Source of the DNA: a virus
Direction: 5' to 3' (one strand)
DNA: 64,000 bases
IMG/VR virus record: IMGVR_UViG_3300036979_001044
Location: 32,811-96,810 of that record
Shown: piece after piece, positions 17,378-25,419 of the stretch
Layout of the letters: the number at the start of each line of letters is the position of its first letter
How positions within the stretch are numbered: position 1 is the stretch's first letter
Translations under genes and position numbers: made by a program
The notes under the pieces: generated by a model
What the model was told of the DNA's origin: nothing
The model's database searches: none
What the model saw: the letters and a program-made list of their open reading frames with translations, nothing else

Positions 17378-18047
17378 CGGTTTCCTCTCCGTCGTAGTAT
17401 ATGGATACGTTGGTATTGACCTCCCCAACATCACTCGGGCTTCCGCTTTTGTCAACGGCAATGCCCGAAACCCTGAAGGCCTTAGTCAAGCGAGAATCCC
17501 GAGAGATCTGCTGCAACTCGCGCTCGCAGTAGAAGATGATCCGCCGCAAAAAAAGATGCTCGGGCATGTAAGCCGGATCGAGCATCAGCTCCTCTCCAGA
17601 AACCTTGATGCTGGCCAAGCCTTTCTCGGTGAGCTGCTCCAGTCCGGCGAGCAAGATGGCCTTGGCCATCTCGTAGTAGTAGGCGGTGGTGTCGGGATGC
17701 TCGGAGATGACGGTCAGAAAATAGGTGTGCTCCCAGATGGCTGTGTTGATGTCGCAATGATAGTATTTATCGCTCTCGTCCATCACCATGCCGCCGTCAT
17801 CGCCGAGGACGGTCTGGCTTTCGCCCTCACTGCCCAAGGTAACAGCAATGGCCGGGTACCTGTTATCCTGGCGGGAGTAGCCGTTGACCAGAACGATCGG
17901 GTGGGCCGCGAAAAAGATTTTTATCGCTGCGACCTCGGCGTCGGATAAACCGTAGTTTTCCAGAAAAATATCTTCCAGAATGAGCGGGTCAGCGACGATA
18001 GCGTCAAAGCCCTCTTGGAGCAGATCGATTAGGTACCGTTGAATCAT
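17358..18047 (-). CDS. Neck / tail terminator-like protein
   Basis: 229 residues, ATG at 18047 overlapping the previous stop by 4 bases. No exact family match by eye. Position directly upstream of the sheath and after the gp10-like protein, together with its size and alpha/beta look (YPAIAVTLGSEGESQTVLGD, HTYFLTVISEHPDTTAYYY), fits a tail terminator or neck protein that caps the tail tube for head joining. The call rests mainly on gene order. Confidence 0.5.
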   Translation of the reverse strand: MIQRYLIDLLQEGFDAIVADPLILEDIFLENYGLSDAEVAAIKIFFAAHPIVLVNGYSRQDNRYPAIAVTLGSEGESQTVLGDDGGMVMDESDKYYHCDINTAIWEHTYFLTVISEHPDTTAYYYEMAKAILLAGLEQLTEKGLASIKVSGEELMLDPAYMPEHLFLRRIIFYCERELQQISRDSRLTKAFRVSGIAVDKSGSPSDVGEVNTNVSIYYDGEETDAGDQT

Positions 18048-18862
18048 TTTGAACCCTCAAAATAAGCCGCAAAAGCCTCTGGAGCAATTTTTTGCACGTA
18101 ATCGGCTACCTGCTTCGCCAGGTGCTGGGCGGGGATAGCCTTGCGTATCCAGCCAGTAGTGACCCGGGTCGAGATGGTCCGAAAAGTCATGTAGGAATTC
18201 TGGGTTGCTTTCTCGTAGGTCTTCTCCATCTTCACCATGCCCGAGTAGATATCGGTCTTGTGGTGCGGCTTGAGCAACGGGATACCCATGTCCGCGGTAT
18301 CGAGTCGCGATCCCCAGTTGGTATTTCCGGAGGCCCCGCCGAAAGATCCGGTCAGCTGTTTCGCTGCTCCGTAGACCTCCTTGCCTAGCTTCTTGGCGTT
18401 GGCTACTGCCTGATTCCCGCCATAAGCCGATCCCATTGGTTGCCCGATTTGATTGGTCGAGCCAGGAGTGGTGTGGCGGAAGGGGATAGCCCGATAGTAG
18501 CCAGGCTTGCTCCCGCCCTGTGCCTTGGTCGCGCGCTTTCCCTTCTGCCCGAAGGGAGCAACCGGAACACTCGAACCCAACAGGATCTTGCGCAGATCAA
18601 CTTGTGGAGATCCGTCTTCCAGCATATGGGGGATCTCACCCACCAGCGCGATTACCGCCATTCCGGGCGAAGATTCTATCGGCTGGATGCCTCGGATGTA
18701 GTCATTGCGAAAACTAGATTTGAGCCCAGAAGCGAGTTTGATCCAATGGGCACGGGCAGCCCCGGCAATTCCCCCGATCACGCTATCGACGGCCTCCTTG
18801 GAGAGCCCAGCGGCCAAGTGAGGCGGGATCAATGCCCCCACCATTTCTACTTTGATGCTCAT
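18044..18862 (-). CDS. HK97 gp10-like head-tail joining protein
   Basis: 272 residues, ATG at 18862 overlapping the preceding gene by 4 bases (ATGA). Features of gp10-like neck proteins: an N-terminal helical part with SFRNDYIRGIQPIE, VALIGEIPHMLEDGS-like segment (ALVGEIPHMLEDGSPQVDL), and a C-terminal beta part with YMTFRTISTRVTTGWIRK. This family completes the neck between connector and tail. The middle (GYYRAIPFRHTTPG) is longer than in short members. Confidence 0.6.
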   Translation of the reverse strand: MSIKVEMVGALIPPHLAAGLSKEAVDSVIGGIAGAARAHWIKLASGLKSSFRNDYIRGIQPIESSPGMAVIALVGEIPHMLEDGSPQVDLRKILLGSSVPVAPFGQKGKRATKAQGGSKPGYYRAIPFRHTTPGSTNQIGQPMGSAYGGNQAVANAKKLGKEVYGAAKQLTGSFGGASGNTNWGSRLDTADMGIPLLKPHHKTDIYSGMVKMEKTYEKATQNSYMTFRTISTRVTTGWIRKAIPAQHLAKQVADYVQKIAPEAFAAYFEGSK

Positions 18863-19683
18863 CCGTGCGCCTCCGGGATGAAGTCGTAACGCACCAGGGC
18901 CTGGATGGGCAATCCTTTGGGATCTCCACGCGGTGTTTTGGGATTCGACACTTTGAACTTCTTCGAGGTCTGCCGGATGATGTGCGGGTGCTCCACCACC
19001 AGGACCACGGGGTGGCAGAGGTAGTGGAGAGAAAGTTTGGTGCCGCTTTCTGGAATAGCAGCGGGACGGAACTTCACCTTGCCCAGCTCGATGAAAAAAT
19101 CCTGATCGGGTTTGTAGGTGCGCGAGAACGATCGAAAATAATTCACCCCAGCCACTGGATACCGACCAGTTACCGTGTCGGTACCATCGGAGTTGACCGT
19201 CTCCACGTAGACGACCTCGCTCTCCAGAATGGTCAGCTTGTCGTAGTAGCCTATCTTGTTTTCGTGGCGGGTGGTCAGCATCATCGACCCAGCCATCCAG
19301 TTGCCAATTTTGTCCCAGGGGCTGTACTCGTTCTGGATAGAAGTGATCACCCCGCGGATGGTCATCGCGTTGTTGGTCTCGATGATCTTCTTTTGCACCT
19401 CATCCATGTTGCCAATCTCATCGTAGTTCGGCGGGAGATCTCCCCCGAAGTAGTGCCAGCCCGATCCCTTGCACAGCGGGCAATTCGGGTCGGGTTGCTC
19501 GGTCTGGGTGACCACCGGGCGGCAAGGACAGATAGACGCCCGCTCCCAGGCCAGCAAGTACCCTTTGGTCTCGACCAAGAGGGCGAAGGCGTCGGGCAGG
19601 AAGTCCGCCCGGGACATCGACTCCTTCATCCCCACCGGGGTTCCAGAAACTGGAAAAGTCGGACGGGTCGGGGTGATGGTCAT
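18859..19683 (-). CDS. Neck/virion protein with Cys cluster
   Basis: 274 residues, ATG at 19683. Residues ~50-75 hold a zinc-knuckle-like cluster (CPCRP, then CPLCKGSGWHYF), which resembles the treble-clef part of some phage head-tail connector proteins. The rest is beta-rich (KLTILESEVVYVETVNSDG; KLSLHYLCHPVVLVVEHP). It overlaps both neighbours by 4 bases, inside the connector cluster. Function inferred from place. Confidence 0.55.
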   Translation of the reverse strand: MTITPTRPTFPVSGTPVGMKESMSRADFLPDAFALLVETKGYLLAWERASICPCRPVVTQTEQPDPNCPLCKGSGWHYFGGDLPPNYDEIGNMDEVQKKIIETNNAMTIRGVITSIQNEYSPWDKIGNWMAGSMMLTTRHENKIGYYDKLTILESEVVYVETVNSDGTDTVTGRYPVAGVNYFRSFSRTYKPDQDFFIELGKVKFRPAAIPESGTKLSLHYLCHPVVLVVEHPHIIRQTSKKFKVSNPKTPRGDPKGLPIQALVRYDFIPEAHG

Positions 19684-20708
19684 GCCACCACCATCCGCAA
19701 ACCTTTGTAGTATTTCTCAAGGGTTGGGATTACTTGCTTGATTTCCTTCTCGTATTGGGCGAGCCGGGCGCCATAACCCGCGTACATCGCCGAAGAAGTT
19801 GTGGTATATCCTTGACTTAGCCCGTCGATGCTCAAATTCTGGGACGCAATACCCGCACCCCCTAGTAAATCGCCTAGGGGGTTTAATGGCCCGAAAGACG
19901 CCAGCTTAGCGATGGCGTCGCGCAACACCGGCGGGAGGGTCCCGCTCTCGAACCCGGCGGTGTAGTCGATCTGGAAAACCCCAGGGATGAAGCGCCGGGC
20001 GCCGTAGAGATAAGGCAACCACGGCCCCGTCGTCCCCATCACCACCACACCCGACCCCGCGACGCCCGGCACTACCTGAACGTGACCGGCCTCTCGTTCG
20101 ACCTGGAGGAACTCCCGCCCGAAGGTCTGGACGGTGTTGCCCCCCGCTCCGGGGATGACGATGCGAAGCTCATCCACGTCGATGATCGGATAGTCCTTGG
20201 TCTTGATGAACACGTACTCGCGGAAGTCCTCTGCGTAGTAGTCGTGCAGCTCGGAGGTGATTGGCTTGGGGCGCAGCGAGAGTTGCAGGCGGTGTTCAAA
20301 CCAGGAGACCGCTGACTTGATGAACCACTCGTAGAGCGAGTCGGGCATCGGTTCCCCGGCATCGTTGGTCAGATCGAGCCCAAAGAGGTAGTTATTCTTC
20401 AGTTCGGCCACCGAAACGATGTCGAGAGCGAAGTCCCCTTCACCTTGTTGCGCATCGGAAAGAGAGGATTCCAGGAGAGAGACCGAATGGAAGTAGCTAG
20501 ATTTGTAGTAGTATCCAGCAGCTCCAGCGCTGTCGGTGCATTCGTAGACCATCTTCCCCGATTCCAGCGCGATTCTCGTGCTGGGGTCGGTGACCTCAAC
20601 GTAAACGCCGTCGAGCCCAGTGATGGAGCGGTAGATCTTGATCCGGTTGAAGGTCCGTTGGACTACTTCCAGATTCGCGACCACGACTTTCAGGGTGATG
20701 ACTGCCAT
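19680..20708 (-). CDS. Head-tail connector-like protein
   Basis: 342 residues; the ATG at 20708 directly abuts the previous TAG stop, with GAGGAGG upstream. Residues ~120-290 resemble connector proteins of the gp6/YqbG class: a helix pair (DSLYEWFIKSAVSWFEHRL) followed by PKPITSELHDYYAEDF, an arm, and a second pair (IDYTAGFESGTLPPVLRDAI, then KLASFGPLNPLGDL). The C-terminus is a charged helix. The N-terminal ~90 residues resemble fibronectin-type modules (RIKIYRSITGLDGVYVEVTD). Confidence 0.55.
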   Translation of the reverse strand: MAVITLKVVVANLEVVQRTFNRIKIYRSITGLDGVYVEVTDPSTRIALESGKMVYECTDSAGAAGYYYKSSYFHSVSLLESSLSDAQQGEGDFALDIVSVAELKNNYLFGLDLTNDAGEPMPDSLYEWFIKSAVSWFEHRLQLSLRPKPITSELHDYYAEDFREYVFIKTKDYPIIDVDELRIVIPGAGGNTVQTFGREFLQVEREAGHVQVVPGVAGSGVVVMGTTGPWLPYLYGARRFIPGVFQIDYTAGFESGTLPPVLRDAIAKLASFGPLNPLGDLLGGAGIASQNLSIDGLSQGYTTTSSAMYAGYGARLAQYEKEIKQVIPTLEKYYKGLRMVVA

Positions 20709-21152
20709 CTAGTCCTCCTCGGACATCGAGGTGAAAAGGGTTGGTCGCTCCGACTGCGATACGATCACCGGGGACAGCTCGGCTTGCGCCGACAAGAAGG
20801 ATTCCAATTCCTCGCTGCCCAGCCCCGGGATGTCCTCTCCCGTTAGGGTGTCTGGTTGGATGATACGGGTCTCCGGGGCACTGGGGCAACCCCCATCCGC
20901 GCCGCCTCCAGTATGCACATTGGAGTGATACTCGATTTCCAGAGAATCTCCCGCGAGTGGAACCTCCTTCATCACCACCTTGCGGTTGCCCTGCACAAAA
21001 AATCCGTCATCCCAGGAACGGACCTTCAGCCGCCCATTGACGAACACCTGCACCGTCTCCGGCGTGAAGTCGAAGGAGACGTAGAACTCGGTATTGACCC
21101 CATCGACTGCGCCGATCAGCGTGTCTCCAGCGGTCTCCTTGAGCGTGATCAT
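20709..21152 (-). CDS. Virion protein with fibre-type beta domain (paralogue of next gene)
   Basis: 147 residues, ATG at 21152 in a 4-base overlap. The first ~75 residues carry the phage-fibre-type beta motif 'vfvNG...DdgF...kvvmkevPlaGDsleieY' (VQVFVNGRLKVRSWDD; VPLAGDSLEIEYHS). An acidic tail follows (GEDIPGLGSEELESFLSAQ). The next gene upstream (21149-21391) is a clear homologue of the first half, so the pair arose by duplication. A connector- or fibre-associated role is inferred. Confidence 0.6.
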   Translation of the reverse strand: MITLKETAGDTLIGAVDGVNTEFYVSFDFTPETVQVFVNGRLKVRSWDDGFFVQGNRKVVMKEVPLAGDSLEIEYHSNVHTGGGADGGCPSAPETRIIQPDTLTGEDIPGLGSEELESFLSAQAELSPVIVSQSERPTLFTSMSEED

Positions 21153-21391
21153 GGGACCTCGTACTGGACGGATAGGCTATCCCCGGTGAGAGGTGCTTCC
21201 TTCATCTGGATCTGCCGGCTGCCCAGCTCTTCGTACCCGGTGTCCCAGCCAGGTACCAGCCGCACACCATTTTTCCAGACCGACACCGTTCCAGAAAAGT
21301 ATTCGGCACTCGTCCAGAAAATCCGATTCACCCCATCCGGCTCAGGGGTGACCAGTTCGCGCATCAAGTCCCTCGCGATCATAATGGCCAT
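21149..21391 (-). CDS. Short virion protein with fibre-type beta domain
   Basis: 80 residues, ATG at 21391. The body (FSGTVSVWKNGVRLVPGWDT; MKEAPLTGDSLSVQYEVP) aligns over ~60 residues with the N-terminal domain of the following gene (20709-21152). It overlaps that gene by 4 bases and the preceding one by 13. Function not known. Confidence 0.6.
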   Translation of the reverse strand: MAIMIARDLMRELVTPEPDGVNRIFWTSAEYFSGTVSVWKNGVRLVPGWDTGYEELGSRQIQMKEAPLTGDSLSVQYEVP

Positions 21392-21639
21392 CGGCTAGCA
21401 TCCACCCTGGTGCTCGCGTACCAGTCCAAATCCAACCCGTCGCAGCTCAAACGAAGTCGCTGGATATCCCCGAGCAGGTCTTCCAGTACTCCGCACAGAT
21501 CATCCATGTGGCGGAAGGTCTCCGCGTGAAAGCGCAATGGACTGTACCGCTTTCCGGTCGTTTCCTCTAAAGAGATCTCGCGGGCGGTGTCATCCAGGTC
21601 GCCGCACATCCCCGGTATTTTCAGACAATTCCCGCACAT
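21379..21639 (-). CDS. Small Cys-containing protein
   Basis: 86 residues from an ATG at 21639 with AGGAG ten bases upstream; an alternative ATG is at 21609. The longer open frame to 21747 reads as a shadow of the previous gene. The product begins MCGNCLKIPGMCGDLDD and has an acidic helical C-terminus (CGVLEDLLGDIQRLRL). No family recognised. It overlaps the coiled-coil gene by ~50 bases, so confidence is moderate. Confidence 0.45.
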   Translation of the reverse strand: MCGNCLKIPGMCGDLDDTAREISLEETTGKRYSPLRFHAETFRHMDDLCGVLEDLLGDIQRLRLSCDGLDLDWYASTRVDASRWPL

Positions 21640-22066
21640 AATCGCGTAGCTCCTGGTGCAAGTCCGTCTTGCTCCGGTTGTGCAGATCTTCCAGGCGCTG
21701 GAGGAGCGCGGGGCGTAACTGGCGCATTTCGTCGCGGATGTGATCAACTACGTTGAACAACGCATCCACTTTACGTCCGCGCGTAGACTCCATCGCCGTG
21801 TCCTCACGCACAAACTGCTCCCAGCGATCGCGCAACTTCTCCATGGTCTCGTCAAGTCGCATCACCACCCGCAACTCGCGTTCTTCGCATTCCTTCCGCT
21901 GCACGATGAGCCCCGAGATAATATTGGCCAACTCCTGATATTTCTGTTCAGTTTTTTCGCGGTAGGTCTGAAGGAGTGAACGCATCAAGAACCCGACGAT
22001 CGAGAAGATCAATCCCACCGCGCCGCCTACGATCGCCAGGACGGTCTCAATGCTGATCGACGGCAT
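21590..22066 (-). CDS. Membrane-anchored coiled-coil protein
   Basis: 158 residues from an ATG at 22066; the longer frame to 22159 lies inside the receiver gene and is not used. One strong N-terminal membrane segment (TVLAIVGGAVGLIFSIVGFL) is followed by ~130 charged, helical residues (YREKTEQKYQELANIISGLI). This layout suits a holin- or spanin-like or superinfection-related protein near the NlpC/P60 hydrolase, but no family is recognised. Confidence 0.55.
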   Translation of the reverse strand: MPSISIETVLAIVGGAVGLIFSIVGFLMRSLLQTYREKTEQKYQELANIISGLIVQRKECEERELRVVMRLDETMEKLRDRWEQFVREDTAMESTRGRKVDALFNVVDHIRDEMRQLRPALLQRLEDLHNRSKTDLHQELRDYVRELSENTGDVRRPG

Positions 22067-22448
22067 CCGCTTGCCCTTTCTCCCCGAGGAGGGTCCAGAT
22101 TCGCGCCAACAATCGAGCCAATGGTTTGACCGGCTTGCCCAGCCAATCGTTGACATCATGGCGCAAATAATCCAACTGTATATCCACTCCTTCTACCGCG
22201 CTCAGCACAATGATGGGGAGATCTAGCGTACTGCGCTTCAACTCTTTTCTGGCGTATTCGATCACTTGCCAATTGCATGCCTTTGCCAGGCCGATGTCAA
22301 TCACCAGAACATCTACCTCGAAGCTCACCAGGTGCTCCAGCGCTCCTTCCACTGTTGCCGCTTCCAGAATCTGGAACCCATAACGACTCAGGTACTCTCG
22401 GTGCACGACCTGGGCTTGTGCATCCTCGTCCACAAGCAACACCCGCAT
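22047..22448 (-). CDS. Stand-alone response-regulator receiver (CheY-like) protein
   Basis: 133 residues from an ATG at 22448 (MRVLLVDEDAQ); the longer frame to 22574 is not credible. It shows a whole receiver domain: the acidic pocket DED after the first strand, phosphoacceptor Asp in VDVLVIDIGLA, a Ser in PIIVLSA and the Lys in WLGKPVKP. No output domain follows. With all key residues present it could accept phosphate or act as a decoy or partner of a host kinase. It overlaps the membrane protein gene by 20 bases within the virion gene cluster, which is unusual. Confidence 0.8.
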   Translation of the reverse strand: MRVLLVDEDAQAQVVHREYLSRYGFQILEAATVEGALEHLVSFEVDVLVIDIGLAKACNWQVIEYARKELKRSTLDLPIIVLSAVEGVDIQLDYLRHDVNDWLGKPVKPLARLLARIWTLLGEKGQADAVDQH

Positions 22449-22461
22449 ATCGGCCTCCTGG

Positions 22462-22965
22462 CTAGACCGGCGCGTCCAACTCTTCGAAGAAGGTTTCCGA
22501 ATTCTTAAGGCAGATAGCCCATATAGCGCGGACATCGACATACTGCGGGTCCTCAAAATATTTTCCGATACCATTGAGCACCATCGCCAGGTACTCCGAG
22601 CAGAAAAGGCCCTTGTAAGTACGCAGCGGGTGGCGGACCTTGAGCTTCAGATAGCGCCAGCAGATCAGCAGCAGCCCGATGACCACCAGGCCCTGGTAGT
22701 CGTACTGCTCGCCAAAATGCGAAGACGTGGCACGCATCGCTTCCCAGATCTTCGGGTGCTCGATCCGGAAGCGCTTCCGCCAGATACGCTTCTTTTGCGG
22801 AATGGCGCGTACCCCTTTGGTCATTGCTTCAGCCACCCACAGCGCATCCCAGTCATTCGATTCGTAGACCAGAACCACATGGTTGAATTCGAATCCACTC
22901 ACCTTGCGCACCAGCCACGCAGGAAAACCTTTATCCCGCTCAAATGCGATCCATACCTTGTTCAC
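22462..22965 (-). CDS. NlpC/P60-like (permuted papain fold, YiiX-type) hydrolase
   Basis: 167 residues, GTG start at 22965 behind AAAGGAGATCC. Family features: FEFNHVVLVYES (candidate catalytic His) near residue 30 and GLFCSEYLAMVLNGIG (candidate catalytic Cys) near residue 120. The His-before-Cys order is that of permuted members such as YiiX. The aromatic stretch VVIGLLLICWRYLKLK may be a membrane-contact helix. Such enzymes cut peptide or acyl bonds, so roles in peptidoglycan or lipid processing are possible. It neighbours a membrane coiled-coil protein, so lysis is one possibility. Confidence 0.6.
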   Translation of the reverse strand: MNKVWIAFERDKGFPAWLVRKVSGFEFNHVVLVYESNDWDALWVAEAMTKGVRAIPQKKRIWRKRFRIEHPKIWEAMRATSSHFGEQYDYQGLVVIGLLLICWRYLKLKVRHPLRTYKGLFCSEYLAMVLNGIGKYFEDPQYVDVRAIWAICLKNSETFFEELDAPV

Positions 22966-22974
22966 GGATCTCCT

Positions 22975-23172
22975 TTAACGCCCGAACAGCGCTCGCCCCA
23001 CGTTGGTCGGAACAAAATTCCCGTTCTCATCCTTTCCTACCCATTTCAACTTCAGGCACTCCCGCATAGCCTCTTGGCAGATCACCGATTCAGGAGCAAC
23101 GGGCCCCGTGTTGACCACATTCTTCAGCTCCTCCATGACCTTCCGCATCCGTTCTTTTTTCTCTTCGGACAT
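22975..23172 (-). CDS. Small charged protein
   Basis: 65 residues. I chose the ATG at 23172 (MSEEKKERMRKVMEELK); the longer frame overlaps the neighbouring gene. The N-terminal half is a highly charged helix. The C-terminal half (KLKWVGKDENGNFVPTNVG) looks like a small beta unit. No function known. Confidence 0.6.
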   Translation of the reverse strand: MSEEKKERMRKVMEELKNVVNTGPVAPESVICQEAMRECLKLKWVGKDENGNFVPTNVGRALFGR

Positions 23173-23173
23173 T

Positions 23174-24022
23174 TTACTCCTCGTCTTTCCGGCCAAAGAA
23201 CGAAGCCGCTCCCATCTCGCCCGCAAACGGAATGTCATTTTCCAGCCAGCAGCGAATCTCCATTGAATAGACACCCTGGAGGGCGTTCGCCGCCCGGGCA
23301 GTGTAGTCGTAGTAGAGGAACACCCGGGGCTGAGTTGGCATTCTCCAAGCATCGTAATCCCCGCCCCCACCACTCTCGATGGCATCTTCCCACTCGATAC
23401 GGGAAGCGTCCTTCTTCAGGTCATCAAGCGTCTGGTAAATCTCGGGACTGGATAACGGCATCATCCCGTAGCCAACATCTCCCCAGAGCTGAAAGAACAC
23501 GCTGTCCCGCATTCCGATATTCTTCGAGTACATGACCTTGACCGTGTTGCTGGTCCAGACGTATCCCGTGGGGGCCTGGGCCTTGAACAGGCTGGTCCGG
23601 ACGTAGGAGTAGTCGGCGGTCACCACCTCAGTTCCAGAAAGTGCGCTGTTGAAGGTCACCGCGCCGGTCACGTAGTTGATGGAAAAATCTCCACTGGTCC
23701 TGCCTGCCGGGTTCTCGGTCTTGATAGTGCCGTCTACCTTGACCACCGGGGCGTAGTTTTCCCGCAGTTCACACTCTCGGAAGATTTTCCCGTGCATCAC
23801 GTCAACCCAGTAGCGGGAGGTTGCTGGGGTGTAGATTGTGTGATTTCCAGAATCGGTCAAGGTCTCGCCAGTCACCCGAGCGGAGTCCTGCCACCACGTT
23901 TCTTTTTTACAGAAGTCCGAAGTGTAGCACTCGTGTCTCCGACCCTCCAACGGCATCTGGCGCACGTCGCCGAAAATCGGAATCTCTTCCCCTTCTGCGA
24001 TCCGGATCGGCATGATCGCCAT
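23174..24022 (-). CDS. Virion structural protein with fibre-type beta domain
   Basis: 282 residues; the start overlaps the preceding stop as TAATG. The middle carries the beta motif seen in many phage fibres and baseplates (DFSINYVTGAVTFNSALSGT, then VVTADYSYVRT). The C-terminal half contains VFLYYDYTARAANALQGVY and ends in an acidic tail. A virion accessory role is inferred from sequence type and place. Confidence 0.6.
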   Translation of the reverse strand: MAIMPIRIAEGEEIPIFGDVRQMPLEGRRHECYTSDFCKKETWWQDSARVTGETLTDSGNHTIYTPATSRYWVDVMHGKIFRECELRENYAPVVKVDGTIKTENPAGRTSGDFSINYVTGAVTFNSALSGTEVVTADYSYVRTSLFKAQAPTGYVWTSNTVKVMYSKNIGMRDSVFFQLWGDVGYGMMPLSSPEIYQTLDDLKKDASRIEWEDAIESGGGGDYDAWRMPTQPRVFLYYDYTARAANALQGVYSMEIRCWLENDIPFAGEMGAASFFGRKDEE

Positions 24023-24708
24023 TAGATGATCTCCTTGCCGCAGAACACCGCGCTCACATGATCCAGCCCAGAAATATTATCCCACACCGTGATCCGCACA
24101 TAGTCAGGAGTGGCGTAGGTCCCGGCCTTCATAAATTTGATCCCACCCAATCCAATCAACACTTTTGCCAAGTCGGGGGTTGCGCTGTACAACTCAAAAC
24201 CACCAGACGACGTGAACTGAACAACCTCACGGGTGCGCTTGAAATTGGCGATGTTGTATACTCGATCCTGGGCTTTCGCCTCGATCAATAACCCGTTGGT
24301 CAATAGAGTGACTCCAAAAAATGAATCCCCAAACGAGATCGTCGGCTCCTCGATTACCAAGTTCAGGCTGCTACCTTCAACGTCGTAGGACGCACCTGGA
24401 GACCAAGAAAAAACAACCGGAGTGACCGACCCATTGACATTCATGTTTCTGGAAGATCCGTTCAACAAATCAGCATAAAGGACTCCGACCCCGCTTGCGG
24501 AAATGGTCGCTTGCACCGAGAGCTTCCCGTCCGAGAGGATGTCTATCTCGTGACCAGAAGCATCAACAATCCGGACCTTGCCCAGCGTATTGGTGCCAGC
24601 CTCCAGCCGAGATTCGACCCGAAGCCTCCGAACTCCTGAGTCGTCGATAACGCTGATGGGTGTCACCCCATCTGGGCCGTACAAAATTGTTGCCGGAGAC
24701 AAACTCAT
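24022..24708 (-). CDS. Virion/fibre-like protein, unknown
   Basis: 228 residues, ATG at 24708 directly after the previous stop (TTAAATG). It is beta-rich and Ser/Gly/Val-rich throughout (GKLSVQATISASGVGVLYAD; STRNMNVNGS-like region), with no membrane segment. No family recognised. It is co-transcribed with two other fibre-type proteins. Confidence 0.55.
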   Translation of the reverse strand: MSLSPATILYGPDGVTPISVIDDSGVRRLRVESRLEAGTNTLGKVRIVDASGHEIDILSDGKLSVQATISASGVGVLYADLLNGSSRNMNVNGSVTPVVFSWSPGASYDVEGSSLNLVIEEPTISFGDSFFGVTLLTNGLLIEAKAQDRVYNIANFKRTREVVQFTSSGGFELYSATPDLAKVLIGLGGIKFMKAGTYATPDYVRITVWDNISGLDHVSAVFCGKEII

Positions 24709-25269
24709 TTAACTCACCACAATCGCCCGAGACCGAGAGGTCTCGAAGATGCCCGAGTAGGTGATGGTGTCGGTGACCGTGGCTAGCACCGTCGATCCAT
24801 CAGTGTCATAGATTTTCCAGACAATGGTAGTCGGCGAGATGCCAGTCCAGGTAATCAGCCTCTCAACGATCTTCTTGAGCTTCTCGCTGCTCTCCCACCA
24901 GATGATGGCCGTCGGAAATACCCATGTGCCAGTAACCTCGCGATAGGCTCCGGTCGCAAATCCCTCGGCAGGCCCCTCGTCGATGAAATGGATAAGCTGA
25001 CGAAGCGCTTTATGGGTACTGGTGGTGATTCCCCCACCCAACTCGCTCAACTTCCAGCTCCCCGCGACTGGGTCGGTGAGTACCAGGTTGTCTTCGGCGT
25101 CGCGCTCGGAGGTCACTGCCTCATCATCGGAAGTTGCATTCTGGAAAGTCATTCCCCGAGCGTCAACGTAATCCTCATTCTGATCCATCGCAGTGGGGAA
25201 TTCGTCCGTCTCGACCCCACCACTGGCAGGGTCCTCGAATTTTAGGGGGTGGACGCGATCCTTGACCAT
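24709..25269 (-). CDS. Virion protein, unknown
   Basis: 186 residues from the ATG at 25269 (a TTG three codons upstream is less likely). Acidic N-terminal half with FQNATSDDEAVTSERDAEDN; the C-terminal half holds FPTAIIWWESSEKLKKIVER and TTIVWKIYDTDGSTVLATVT, a strand-rich region typical of tail or fibre proteins. No family recognised. It is the first gene after a terminator-like hairpin. Confidence 0.55.
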   Translation of the reverse strand: MVKDRVHPLKFEDPASGGVETDEFPTAMDQNEDYVDARGMTFQNATSDDEAVTSERDAEDNLVLTDPVAGSWKLSELGGGITTSTHKALRQLIHFIDEGPAEGFATGAYREVTGTWVFPTAIIWWESSEKLKKIVERLITWTGISPTTIVWKIYDTDGSTVLATVTDTITYSGIFETSRSRAIVVS

Positions 25270-25310
25270 TGCCCCCAACCTAACTCAAATCGGCATTAGG
25301 GACAAGCCGC

Positions 25311-25360
25311 TGGAGAAGAAAGCAGTGGCCCCAATGCTCAGAAAAATCGGGGGCCACTGC
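25311..25360 (-). terminator. Intrinsic terminator-like hairpin after the fibre gene
   Basis: GCAGTGGCCCC (25322-25332) pairs perfectly with GGGGCCACTGC (25350-25360), loop 17 bases. On the minus strand TTTCTTCT follows. It lies between the end of the 534-residue gene (25420) and the next start (25269). Three copies of the CCAGAAA word lie just upstream at 25361-25405. Confidence 0.65.
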
Positions 25361-25419
25361 TTCCAGAAAAAGCGGAGTCCCTCCAGAAAGGGGAAATCCA
25401 GAAAAACCCCGCTACTATC

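Noticed and set aside
22067-22159. Upstream extension of the membrane coiled-coil gene
   Set aside because: The extra residues are the out-of-frame end of the receiver gene; the start at 22066 leaves a normal N-terminal membrane anchor.
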